DNA of 64,000 nucleotides from Ignatzschineria larvae DSM 13226 (GTDB lineage Bacteria; Pseudomonadota; Gammaproteobacteria; Cardiobacteriales; Wohlfahrtiimonadaceae): NCBI RefSeq assembly GCF_038500265.1, contig NZ_CP150637.1, positions 1,773,001 to 1,837,000 of the forward strand, read 5' to 3'. Shown piece by piece: positions 9,277 to 18,098 of this stretch (position 1 is its first letter; each line of letters starts with the position of its first letter). The notes under the pieces were generated by a model. It saw only the letters and a program-made list of their open reading frames with translations, ran no database searches and was not told where the DNA came from. The position numbers and the translations under genes were made by a program.

Positions 9277-10326
9277 TTAGCTTGCAAAAGGATCTTTATG
9301 ATCATAAGAGTTGATATAAAGTTGGTCTGAAATAAGATATTGATAGATTTCATCCACCACTTCGATCCCATTCTCCTCACTTTCACGCTGGGCAATCTCT
9401 GTATTTTCACCGGGGTAGAAAACTCGCTCAGCGCCCGCTGCAGGTTTAATTTGGTTCAACTCTTGCATCATCTGGGTAATACCTCGGCGAACAGCTTCGC
9501 CACCAGCAAAGAAGTCAGGATTAATCACAATATGTAATTGCCCTAAATTACGACCCTCAGAGAGATCATGGTACATAGAAGAGACATGTTTACCAAAAGG
9601 TAAACCCAATAAAATACCCGATAACACATCAATCATCATCATTAAACCATAGCCTTTAGGCCCCGCAATCGGTAATAACCCATGTACTGCGTGTGGATCA
9701 GTTGTGGGATTACCAGTGCTATCCACTGCCCAATTATCTGGAATCGCAGCATTACGAGAACGCGCATCTAATACTTTCCCCCAGGCTTGTACTGTGGTCG
9801 CCATATCAAAGATTATATTTTTACCGGCTTCTCCCGGTGCTGCGAATGCTAATGGATTGGTCCCATAATAGACTTCGGCACCATTAAATGGCACTGCCAT
9901 CGGGTCGGATTGACATACAGAAAGCCCTATCATACCGGCATTGGCCGCCATCTCCACAAAATAAGAGAGCGCACCGCTATGTCCCATCTGCCGAATGCCA
10001 ACAACTGCAACACCATTTTCTTTCGCTAATTGAATAGCCTCCTCCATTGCCAATTTTGCGGCAACATGCCCTGCACCATTGTCTGCATGAAAAATCCCAC
10101 TACAAGGCCCCGTAGCTTCAAAACGAAAGTGAGGGGTGCAATTCGTTCCCCCTTTGCTAATACGTTCTGAATAATACTCTACGCGTACTGCCCCATGGGA
10201 ATGGATACCTCGTGCATCCGCATGTACTAAGATATCCGCAACGATATCTGCGTGTTCCTGAGATAATCCTGCTCGGTGAAGTTTTTGACTCATTAACTGA
10301 TGTAATGCTGTTTTTGTCAGTTTCAT
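9277..10326 (-). CDS. allD: AllD, ureidoglycolate dehydrogenase (NAD+)
   Basis: Oxidises (S)-ureidoglycolate to oxalurate (2-oxalurate) with NAD+; the branch point of anaerobic allantoin use. The ATG at 10326 (349 aa) follows GAGGGTAAG and matches the E. coli AllD N-terminus; an upstream extension of 19 codons is not used. The sequence is very close to E. coli AllD over its whole length, as I recall it: ADARGIHSHGAVRVEYY, SQ/CQSDPM, YYGTNPLAFAAPGE, TTVQAWGKVLDARSRN and AGPKGYGLMMMIDVLSG are all present. His116 (QMGHSGA) corresponds to the catalytic histidine. It is next to a transporter and divergent fdrA-ylbE, giving a pathway context. Confidence 0.93.
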   Translation of the reverse strand: MKLTKTALHQLMSQKLHRAGLSQEHADIVADILVHADARGIHSHGAVRVEYYSERISKGGTNCTPHFRFEATGPCSGIFHADNGAGHVAAKLAMEEAIQLAKENGVAVVGIRQMGHSGALSYFVEMAANAGMIGLSVCQSDPMAVPFNGAEVYYGTNPLAFAAPGEAGKNIIFDMATTVQAWGKVLDARSRNAAIPDNWAVDSTGNPTTDPHAVHGLLPIAGPKGYGLMMMIDVLSGILLGLPFGKHVSSMYHDLSEGRNLGQLHIVINPDFFAGGEAVRRGITQMMQELNQIKPAAGAERVFYPGENTEIAQRESEENGIEVVDEIYQYLISDQLYINSYDHKDPFAS

Positions 10327-10525
10327 ACGCTTACCCTCTATATTGGAATGCAACACCTGATTAAATCGGATCAATCTTGGCAATAGTGGATGCTAACGAA
10401 AATGATTGCGCCTTTCACCTGATCCTTTCATCTAATCCTACTTGCAATATAAGGGATTAACATCCTCCACTGGCTTGATTTAAATTAGCTTTATCACACT
10501 ACTTAAATTTTTCATTTAAATGAGC

Positions 10526-10589
10526 ATGATCATTTAATAACTTTTTATAACGACTTTTTATAACGTCTCCCCGGCCTAAATGATCATTT
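10526..10589. promoter_or_regulatory. Paired palindromes upstream of allD
   Basis: The sequence ATGATCATTT occurs at 10526-10535 and again within the 12-bp palindrome AAATGATCATTT at 10578-10589, about 52 bp (five helical turns) apart. A tandem CTTTTTATAACG lies between them. They could be operators for a regulator of allD; the repeats are seen, the role is inferred. Confidence 0.35.
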
Positions 10590-10643
10590 TCAATATGCAA
10601 AATATTGTTTCCAGCCCAATAATAGTGTTGATAATAGTGACAA

Positions 10644-10678
10644 TGAAAAAACCCTAGCATGATTTTTCATACTAGGGC
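10644..10678 (-). terminator. Terminator downstream of the MFS transporter
   Basis: An 11-bp stem with one mismatch (10652-10662 with 10667-10677) is followed on the minus strand by six T. It separates the transporter from allD, which must then have its own promoter in 10327-10640. Confidence 0.8.
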
Positions 10679-10774
10679 TCACTCTATGTCTATCTAGGTT
10701 TGATCTAGATTTCATCCATTAAATTATCAAATTATTTAATGATTCAATATTATTGATAGATGCTTCTATACTAA

Positions 10775-12034
10775 TTATTTAGCAACCCGATTTGGGCTTT
10801 TGCTTTCGTCTACAAAGAGCATTGCAATAATCCCGATAATGGTGATCGCTGCTGCGAAGTAGAAACTCATATTTAAGTTACCTGTTTGGTCTGCGATAAA
10901 ACCTGTTAACCAAGGTGCAGCAATCGAAGCACTCATACCGAAGAAGTTATAGAGACCAAAAGCGGTACTTAAAGATGCACGTGGTGCATTATCCGCACAA
11001 AGCGCCAATAATACTGGGTTCAAGCTAATTTTACCGATAAAACCATAGAGTACTAATACGATAATTAGAACAGCGGTTGATTCTGAAGCCACGATACCGA
11101 AGATTGAGATCAGTGATAATGGCAACATAAAGAGCACAATCGGTTTACGTTTACCTAATTTATCAGATAGGAAGCTAAAGAAGATTGTTCCGATAATCGA
11201 AATCCAAGGCACGATAGAGGCAATATTTGCTGCATACACAGGATCCATATCACGTTGCTGTACAAGGTAAGTCGGTAACCACGTGATAATGACGAAGAAG
11301 CCATAAATTGAACAGAAGATCGCAATATAGGCCATAACAAGGTTGCGATTTTTAAAGAGTGCAGAGAAACCTGAATTTCCTGTATCCCCACTTGCCGCCG
11401 CTTGTGCTTTTGCTTCTTGTTCTTGCTCATCAAGACCTGGTGCGCGCTCTCTGATGAAAATTAACATCGCAATGGCCAATACAAATACCGGTACAGCCAT
11501 CACTAAGAAAGGTTGCTGCCAAGTAGTTTCAAAACGAGTCGTCATAATACTGGATAAGTTATAACCTAATGCGATACCAAAAGACATCCCACTGCCGATA
11601 ATCGCACTACCTACCGCTACCCATTTTTTCGGAATTGCTTCTGATGAGAGCGCATATTGTGGACCATAGAAAGTCCCTTGTGCCGCCCCTGCTAACATCC
11701 AGAAGATGATAAAAACAGAATAATTAGGTGCAAAACTCACCGCCGCCATAAATACCGAATATAAGAAGAAACCTGTGACGAGGATACGCTTACGGCCAAC
11801 TTTATCGCCCATCATACCTGAAGGAATCTGTAGTGCCGTATATGCAAAATAGAAGAGACTCATAATACCGCCGATGGCCGCTTGGTCAATACTAAAAGAT
11901 CGACCAACCTCTTGCATCACAGGGCTAAAAACTGCACGGCCTGCATAAATAAAAACCCATCCTAAAAAGAAGATGATAATTGTGGTGATCCAATAGCGAC
12001 TATTTGCCGGTGTTTTTTGTGAATTGCTGTTCAT
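10775..12034 (-). CDS. MFS transporter, possibly for a ureide or oxalurate-related acid
   Basis: A 419-aa major facilitator with 12 predicted membrane segments, resembling the anion:cation symporter (ACS) group. The cytoplasmic loop motif GDKVGRKRILV (residues about 76-86) is the MFS signature between segments 2 and 3. A charged central loop (RERAPGLDEQEQEAKAQAAA) separates the two halves. It lies between allD and fdrA, divergent from fdrA with a shared 325-bp control region. That suggests import of ureidoglycolate, allantoate or a related compound, or export of oxamate; the substrate cannot be read from sequence. An AGGAGCC ribosome site precedes the ATG. Confidence 0.75.
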   Translation of the reverse strand: MNSNSQKTPANSRYWITTIIIFFLGWVFIYAGRAVFSPVMQEVGRSFSIDQAAIGGIMSLFYFAYTALQIPSGMMGDKVGRKRILVTGFFLYSVFMAAVSFAPNYSVFIIFWMLAGAAQGTFYGPQYALSSEAIPKKWVAVGSAIIGSGMSFGIALGYNLSSIMTTRFETTWQQPFLVMAVPVFVLAIAMLIFIRERAPGLDEQEQEAKAQAAASGDTGNSGFSALFKNRNLVMAYIAIFCSIYGFFVIITWLPTYLVQQRDMDPVYAANIASIVPWISIIGTIFFSFLSDKLGKRKPIVLFMLPLSLISIFGIVASESTAVLIIVLVLYGFIGKISLNPVLLALCADNAPRASLSTAFGLYNFFGMSASIAAPWLTGFIADQTGNLNMSFYFAAAITIIGIIAMLFVDESKSPNRVAK

Positions 12035-12359
12035 AGTAGGCTCCTACAAAGCGATTGAGTTGTAACTGATCTTATCCTATCCCATAAAAGTTTGTGAAAA
12101 TTTGACTTACACACCTATTTTCTACATTAAAAGAAAAGTCTTGTAAATCAGTTCTGATTACCCAAAATATTCTAAATATCGTATATTTGAGCCAACTCAT
12201 CAAAAAAACTATCGCAATCTATCCCTATTCCCTGAAAATTTTAAACAGCCATTTTTTTATGACATATATCATCATTTTTAAAGGATAATGGTGTTACTTT
12301 TTGAAATGTGACATACAAGCACACACAAATCTCAGTACATTTAAATGAGGTACGAAACT
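12035..12359. promoter_or_regulatory. Divergent control region, transporter / fdrA
   Basis: A 325-bp AT-rich region between two divergent genes of the same module. It contains the near-palindrome ATGACATATATCAT at about 12259-12272 and several T-N11-A-like spacings that would suit a LysR protein. I cannot assign exact promoters. Confidence 0.45.
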
Positions 12360-14024
12360 ATGATCCACTCTTATATCAAGAAAGGCAGCTTTCAGGATTC
12401 AGTTAGCTTGATGATTATCTCTCGCAAGCTGAGTGAACATCCTGAAGTGGAAGAAATTTCCGTCATGATGGGAACGCCTGCCAACAAAGATCTCTTAAAA
12501 GCCACAGGCTTTTGGAGCCCAGAATTTGAAGAAGCGACGCCTAACGATATCTGTATCGCGATTAAAGCAGAAACAACAGATCACTCAATTGTTGAAATGG
12601 TGATTGAAGCATTAGAGGAAGAACTTGCTAATCTTGCCAAAAATCAAGGGGGGAGTGGTAAGCGCATTCCGAAAGCGCGCCGACTTGCTTCAGCACTTGA
12701 AAGAATGCCTGATAGTAACACAATGCTAGTTTCTATCGCCGGTGAATATGCTGCAGATTTAACAGAATCAGCGATCGAAAAAGATCTTAATGTGATGATC
12801 TTCTCCGATAATATGTCACTGCAAGATGAGATTCGTCTTAAAAAACAAGCGGCAGATAAAGGGCTTATTGTTATGGGACCAGATTGCGGTACCTCGATGA
12901 TTGCCGGCGCTCCCCTTGCTTTTGCCAATGTGATTCCTGAAGGAAATATCGGCGTGGTGGGTGCATCGGGAACGGGGATTCAAGAGCTCTGCTCACAGAT
13001 CGCTTTAGCGGGACAAGGTATTACCCATGCAATTGGTCTTGGGGGACGAGACTTATCGGTAGATGTCGGCGGTGTGAGTGCGATGACTGCACTTGATATG
13101 TTAGAGAATGATGAAAATACCAAGGTCATTGCCTTTGTCTCTAAACCGCCCGCTGAAGAAGTACGTCAAAAGATCATCCAACGTATGAAATCAATCGCGA
13201 AACCGGTCGTGGCACTCTTCTTAGGTAGTAAAATTGATCAACCTCGCGATGGTAATGTTCACCTCATTAATACCATTGATAAAGCAGCCCGTTTAGCGGC
13301 AGAGTTATCAGAAGTAGAGAAAGATTATGAAATCATGACACCGGTTCCAGAGAGTAAAATCTTAGGTCTTTATACGGGGGGAACACTCGCTGCAGAGATT
13401 GCCCTTATTTTAGCTGAAGGGATGAATGCCGAGATCGATTCTAAACATGAGAAAGGTACAATGTTAGATGCTAATGGGCATAAAATTATTGACCTTGGGG
13501 ATGACTTCTACACAGTAGGTCGCCCACATCCTATGATTGACCCCACTTCTCGACAAGAAGAGATTCTTAAATTAGCGAACCGCCCAGAAGTAGGCGTTGT
13601 ACTCCTTGATGTGGTGATCGGTTATGGTGCAGGCCCTGCGCCAGCTGAATCCGTCACCAGCGCAATTAAAAAATTACGGGAAAAACGACAAGCACCGATT
13701 AACTTTATCGCAACAGTCACAGGAACGAATCAAGATCCTCAAGGTCGCGATAAAGAGATCGAACTTCTGAAAGAAGCAGGGATCGCTGTTGTGAATAATC
13801 TTCCTGAAGCAGCCTCCCTTGCCTTTGCGCTTATCACGCCACGTCAAGCTAAAACTGATCTCAAACCTTATCCACTGTTAGAAGGCGTTAAGGTTATTAA
13901 TGCGGGATTACGAAGCTTCTCAGAAGATCTTCAATCGGCCGGCATTCCTGTTGTACAGTTTCAGTGGGCTCCGATTGCAGGTGGCAATCAGCAATTAGAA
14001 AACATTCTTAAACGTTTGAAATAA
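12360..14024 (+). CDS. fdrA: FdrA/AllF, oxamic transcarbamylase subunit (acyl-CoA synthetase-like)
   Basis: Member of the FdrA family, reported as AllF, one of three subunits (AllFGH) of E. coli oxamic transcarbamylase, which phosphorolyses oxalurate to oxamate and carbamoyl phosphate. I start at ATG 12360 (554 aa; MIHSYIKKGSFQDSVSLM), matching the E. coli N-terminus and following ATGAGGTA; an open frame begins five codons earlier. The sequence shows MGTPANKDLL, the succinyl-CoA-synthetase-like segments GPDCGTSMIAG and VGASGTGIQELC, and LYTGGTLAAE. It is followed 12 bp later by ylbE, so the two form an operon. Confidence 0.92.
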   Translation: MIHSYIKKGSFQDSVSLMIISRKLSEHPEVEEISVMMGTPANKDLLKATGFWSPEFEEATPNDICIAIKAETTDHSIVEMVIEALEEELANLAKNQGGSGKRIPKARRLASALERMPDSNTMLVSIAGEYAADLTESAIEKDLNVMIFSDNMSLQDEIRLKKQAADKGLIVMGPDCGTSMIAGAPLAFANVIPEGNIGVVGASGTGIQELCSQIALAGQGITHAIGLGGRDLSVDVGGVSAMTALDMLENDENTKVIAFVSKPPAEEVRQKIIQRMKSIAKPVVALFLGSKIDQPRDGNVHLINTIDKAARLAAELSEVEKDYEIMTPVPESKILGLYTGGTLAAEIALILAEGMNAEIDSKHEKGTMLDANGHKIIDLGDDFYTVGRPHPMIDPTSRQEEILKLANRPEVGVVLLDVVIGYGAGPAPAESVTSAIKKLREKRQAPINFIATVTGTNQDPQGRDKEIELLKEAGIAVVNNLPEAASLAFALITPRQAKTDLKPYPLLEGVKVINAGLRSFSEDLQSAGIPVVQFQWAPIAGGNQQLENILKRLK

Positions 14025-14036
14025 GAGGACTATATT

Positions 14037-15299
14037 ATGACAAATTTTGCAACCATTGATGAAGCGAACAAAGCTGTTGTTGAACGCATTCGTGAAGCTC
14101 GCCCTCGTTGGGTTGGGGTTATTCCTGCAAAAGAAGCAGTACCTACTTTAGCAACCGGCAAAAAACTCCTCCATGCAGGTCCTCCTATCAAATGGGAAGA
14201 GATGACAGGACCGGCACAAGGAGCTTGTATTGGAGCGGCGATCTTTGAAGGCTGGGCAACAGATGAAGCAAGTGCCCGTAAGATTCTTGATGCAGGAGAG
14301 GTGGAATTTATTCCTTGCCATACGGTTGATGCAGTCGGCCCTATGGGGGGTATTACTTCTGCGAATATGCCAATGCTTAAAGTATTCAATAAAATTCACG
14401 GTAACTATGCCTATTGCAACATCAATGAAGGGATCGGTAAAGTGATGCGCTTTGGTGCCTTTGGGGAAGAAGTGCAAGCCCGTCATCGCTGGATGCGTGA
14501 TTCCTTTGGCCCTATTCTCAATGAAGCCTTAGAATCTATGGATGAAGGTCTTGATATCACCGCACATATGGCGCAAGGAATTACGATGGGCGATGAGTTC
14601 CATCAACGTAATATTGCAACCTCTGCCCTTTTAGTCAGAACGCTTGCACCTGTTATCGCAGGTCTTGATCGTCCAAAAGAAGAGTTGACGAAAGCGATTA
14701 ACTTCTTAAGTATCACTGACCAATTCTTCTTAAATGTCTGTATGGCTTACTGTAAAGCGGCAATGGATGCCGGCGCACAAATTAAAGCAGGGACAATTGT
14801 TACCGCTATGACCCGTAATGGTCGTAATTTCGGAATTCGTGTCAGCGGTCTAGGGGATCAATGGTTTGAAGCACCTGTAAATATGCCACAAGGTCTCTTC
14901 TTTACCGGCTATACCCAAGATGATGCAAACCCTGATATCGGTGATAGTGCGATTACTGAGACCTACGGTGTAGGTGGTTGTGCAATGATTGCCGCACCTG
15001 GTGTAACTCGATTTGTCGGTGCAGGTGGTTTTGATGCAGCCGTTGAAACTTCTGAAGAGATGAGTGAAATCTATGTAGATCACAATATGGGTCTACAGAT
15101 TCCTACTTGGGATTTCCAAGGCGCCTTAATTGGGCTAGATATGCGCTTAGTCGTAGAGACAGGAATCACACCTGTGATCAATACCGGTATTGCTCATAAA
15201 GATCCCGGCGTGGGTCAAGTCGGTGCAGGGACTGTACGCGCACCGCTTGAATGCTTTGAGAAAGCATTGATTGCATTTGATAAAATGTATCATGAATAA
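14037..15299 (+). CDS. ylbE: YlbE/AllG, DUF1116, oxamic transcarbamylase subunit
   Basis: A 420-aa DUF1116 protein, equivalent to E. coli YlbE (AllG), the second subunit of oxamic transcarbamylase. It lies 12 bp after fdrA with an AGAGGA ribosome site, so the two are cotranscribed. Gly-rich conserved stretches include GPMGGITSANMPM, INEGIGKVMRFGAF and, near the C-terminus, INTGIAHKDPGVGQVGAGTVRAP. It has no signal peptide. It ends the plus-strand operon, followed by a strong terminator. The third subunit is not adjacent here; see 21500-22396. Confidence 0.9.
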   Translation: MTNFATIDEANKAVVERIREARPRWVGVIPAKEAVPTLATGKKLLHAGPPIKWEEMTGPAQGACIGAAIFEGWATDEASARKILDAGEVEFIPCHTVDAVGPMGGITSANMPMLKVFNKIHGNYAYCNINEGIGKVMRFGAFGEEVQARHRWMRDSFGPILNEALESMDEGLDITAHMAQGITMGDEFHQRNIATSALLVRTLAPVIAGLDRPKEELTKAINFLSITDQFFLNVCMAYCKAAMDAGAQIKAGTIVTAMTRNGRNFGIRVSGLGDQWFEAPVNMPQGLFFTGYTQDDANPDIGDSAITETYGVGGCAMIAAPGVTRFVGAGGFDAAVETSEEMSEIYVDHNMGLQIPTWDFQGALIGLDMRLVVETGITPVINTGIAHKDPGVGQVGAGTVRAPLECFEKALIAFDKMYHE

Positions 15300-15382
15300 T
15301 CCATGACTATAGACTAAAATATCAATCCCCAAATAGTGGGCATATTGGATAACACATATTTAAGAGACTATCCAATAATACA

Positions 15383-15420
15383 GAAGCCAATAAGCGTGAT
15401 ACTTATTGGCTTCCTTCTAT
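15383..15420 (+). terminator. Terminator of the fdrA-ylbE operon
   Basis: A perfect 12-bp stem GAAGCCAATAAG (15383-15394) / CTTATTGGCTTC (15402-15413) with a 7-nt loop and a T-rich tail. It isolates the following lysR gene. Confidence 0.85.
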
Positions 15421-15511
15421 TTTCTAACGCCTTTTTGCACGCTATTGTGATATCTTAATAACATTGTTTAAGATGAATAATAATGGGAATATCACCTGAA
15501 AGGATTCTTTT

Positions 15512-16456
15512 ATGCTTGATTTAGAAACAATGCGTTCTTTTGTACAAGTCGCTGAAATGAAGAGTTTCTCTAAAGCCGCTCACAATTTACATAAAACCTC
15601 AGCAACGATTAGCTATCGTATCAAAATGCTCGAAGAGAATGTAGGCGCACAGCTCTTTCACCGAACCACAAGAACCGTTGAATTAACTGCTGCCGGCGAG
15701 CATCTATTAGAACAATGTAAACAGTGGCTGATCTGGCTCGATGGGATTACTAAAGAACTACAACAGATTAATGATGGGATTGAGCCTAGCGTGAATATCA
15801 CGATCAATAATCTTCTTTATAATGTAGAAGCGGTCACAGAGCTCCTAGTTCATCTTAATCAGCGATTTCCCCAGACTAAAATCACGATCTCTCGGCAGAT
15901 CTTTATGGGTGTTTGGGATAGTCTGATTTATGATAATTATCATCTTGCCATCGGGGCTCCCGGCGAAGAAGCCTTGACTAGTCACTACGAAATGATGGAT
16001 TTAGGGGCGATCTCATGGGCTTTTATTGTCGCCAAAGATCATCCAATCTTAGAAGAGATAGGGGATAAAACTGCAACAGAAGCTCTATTACGACAGTATC
16101 CTGCAATTAATACCGAAGATACAGCTCGTAATTTACAAAAGCGTACCGCGTGGTTATTGAAAGGGCAAAAAGAGATCAAAGTACCCAATATGCGCACAAA
16201 GTTAGCATGCCATCTCCAAGGTTTAGGTATCGGTTTTCTCCCTCGTACAATTTGCCAACCCTACTTAGATTCAGGGGAACTAGTTGAGATTAAAATTCCT
16301 AATCATCGAGTGCCCTCTAAAATGATGCTCGCTTGGAATACAGAACTTAAAGGGAAAATTGTGCAAGAGATTATCGATCTCTTTGAACAAAACGACCCAA
16401 TTGCACAAAAGCTACTAAAAAACATCGATCTTCCCATTACCCCTCATTCAGTTTGA
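15512..16456 (+). CDS. LysR family regulator
   Basis: A 314-aa LysR-type DNA-binding regulator. The N-terminal winged helix-turn-helix is at about residues 3-60 (SFVQVAEMKSFSKAAHNLH, then TSATISYRIKMLEENVGAQL and FHRTTRTVELTAAGEHLLE), followed by an effector-binding domain. An AAAGGA site precedes the ATG. Its position right after fdrA-ylbE suggests it could control the oxalurate module, but it is separated by a terminator, and LysR genes often regulate divergent neighbours, so the target is uncertain. E. coli uses AllS, also LysR type, for allD; orthology with AllS is not shown. Confidence 0.85.
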   Translation: MLDLETMRSFVQVAEMKSFSKAAHNLHKTSATISYRIKMLEENVGAQLFHRTTRTVELTAAGEHLLEQCKQWLIWLDGITKELQQINDGIEPSVNITINNLLYNVEAVTELLVHLNQRFPQTKITISRQIFMGVWDSLIYDNYHLAIGAPGEEALTSHYEMMDLGAISWAFIVAKDHPILEEIGDKTATEALLRQYPAINTEDTARNLQKRTAWLLKGQKEIKVPNMRTKLACHLQGLGIGFLPRTICQPYLDSGELVEIKIPNHRVPSKMMLAWNTELKGKIVQEIIDLFEQNDPIAQKLLKNIDLPITPHSV

Positions 16457-16611
16457 TAACGAAGAAGATTTCTGATCATTATCTTGCTATCCTATAACGT
16501 ATTTTATTTTATACAGATATTTATCGCTTATAGAACCTGATTAACAGGCATAAGAATAACAAATATCTGCCTCATGACCACTTCAATCAATAGTCGATAG
16601 ATCCTTACTAC

Positions 16612-17604
16612 ATGAAAAAATTATTGCTCATTAAAACCTCCTCTATGGGGGATCTAATACATACCTTTCCTGCATTAACCGATCTATCTCGCCATCGTCC
16701 TAATGAATATCATCTCACTTGGGTGGTTGAGGAATCATTTGCCGATATCGCGCGTATGCACCCGATGACACGAGATCTAATTATCTTTGGCAGTCGCCGC
16801 TGGAAGAAAAATCTATTCAAACGGGAAACCTGGCAAGATTTTGGCCGATTCAAAACAGCGCTTCAAGCTGAAAAATGGGATTTAATCGTTGATTGCCAAG
16901 GGCTTTTTAAAAGTGCAATGATCACAAAAATGGCGGCACAAAAAGGCACCATTCCCACTTATAGCTACACAAAAGAATCGATCCGAGATCCATTTGCCGC
17001 ACGATTTTACCAACATGGCTTTTCAGTACAAAAAGGCCTCACTGCAATTGAACGTAATCGACAGCTCCTAGCGCAAATATTTAATTATACACCAGAACCG
17101 TTAGCAGATTTTGGGATTGATCATTGGAATGAACGCTCCCCTTTAACACCTGACCGCCCTTTTGTCGCGCTGATTCATGGGACTAGCGCCGAGAATAAAG
17201 AGTGGCCAGAAACAAAATGGATCGAAGTAGGTCAATACTTAATACGTCGAGGGTTAATCTCCATTCTCTTTTGGGGGAATGAGCGGGAAAAAGCCCGCGC
17301 CGAACGTATTGCCGAGCAAGTACCTGAAGCGATTGTTATGCCAAGAGTCTCCCTTCAAGAAGCGGGATTCATTCTCTCAAAAGCATCTCTTATTATTGCA
17401 GTCGATACCGGCTTTGCCCACCTTGCTAATACTCAAGATCGGCCCATTATCGGTCTGTTCCTCGGTAGTGACTCCCACTATGCCGGCGTGATTCCCACGC
17501 AGCAAAATCCCTATGCTCGCAATTTAGGAGGAAAAGGACAAAACCCAGAAGTTTCCGAAGTCATCAAAGTTATTGAATCCTTTACCTTACCTATTAACCG
17601 ATAA
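16612..17604 (+). CDS. waaC: WaaC-like lipopolysaccharide heptosyltransferase I
   Basis: Glycosyltransferase family 9 enzyme that adds the first heptose to Kdo2-lipid A at the cytoplasmic face of the inner membrane. The 330 aa match WaaC in length. Visible motifs are KTSSMGDLIHTFPALTD at the N-terminus, CQGLFKSA near residue 105, the ADP-heptose region IHGTSAENKEWP around 185, and VDTGFAHLA, GLFLGSD near 265-285. It is unrelated to the oxalurate genes around it and interrupts the module. The gene reads into what was a terminator hairpin now split by an insertion sequence. Confidence 0.85.
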   Translation: MKKLLLIKTSSMGDLIHTFPALTDLSRHRPNEYHLTWVVEESFADIARMHPMTRDLIIFGSRRWKKNLFKRETWQDFGRFKTALQAEKWDLIVDCQGLFKSAMITKMAAQKGTIPTYSYTKESIRDPFAARFYQHGFSVQKGLTAIERNRQLLAQIFNYTPEPLADFGIDHWNERSPLTPDRPFVALIHGTSAENKEWPETKWIEVGQYLIRRGLISILFWGNEREKARAERIAEQVPEAIVMPRVSLQEAGFILSKASLIIAVDTGFAHLANTQDRPIIGLFLGSDSHYAGVIPTQQNPYARNLGGKGQNPEVSEVIKVIESFTLPINR

Positions 17605-17625
17605 GCGACTAAAACAATCGACCAT

Positions 17626-17643
17626 AAAAAAGAGAGATTTATC
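17626..17643. terminator. Left half of a terminator hairpin split by an insertion sequence
   Basis: The arm AAAAAAGAGAGAT (17626-17638) is the exact complement of ATCTCTCTTTTTT at 20179-20191, on the other side of the insertion. Removing the element and one TATC duplication restores a 13-bp stem with a 6-nt loop, a bidirectional terminator between waaC (+) and the carbamate kinase gene (-). Confidence 0.75.
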
Positions 17644-18098
17644 TGAAGTGACCCCATAAAGTTAGACGGTTTTAAAATTATAATGATAAGGACTGAGTTC
17701 GATATTCAATCGGGCTTAGTCCTTTTAGTTTAAGTTTAATGCGTTTGTGATTGTAATAATCAATATATTTATGAAGTTCATCTTCAAGTTGATCAACTGA
17801 TTTAAATTGTTGAGTATAAAAGCATTCTGATTTTAGTATTCCGAAAAAATTTTCCATAACTGCGTTATCGTAGCAATTTCCCTTACGAGACATGCTTTGC
17901 TTGATATTATGATCTTTCAGATTTTGTTGGTAATGACTCATTTGATATTGCCAGCCTTGATCTGAGTGAAGGATTAATTTTTTCCTACCTTTCTTGCTGG
18001 TGACGAAGCGTTTTAAAGCTTTTTCTAACATCAATTTAACAAGATCGTACTTTGGTCTTTTAGATATTTCGTAACTAATAATCTCTTGATTATACAGG

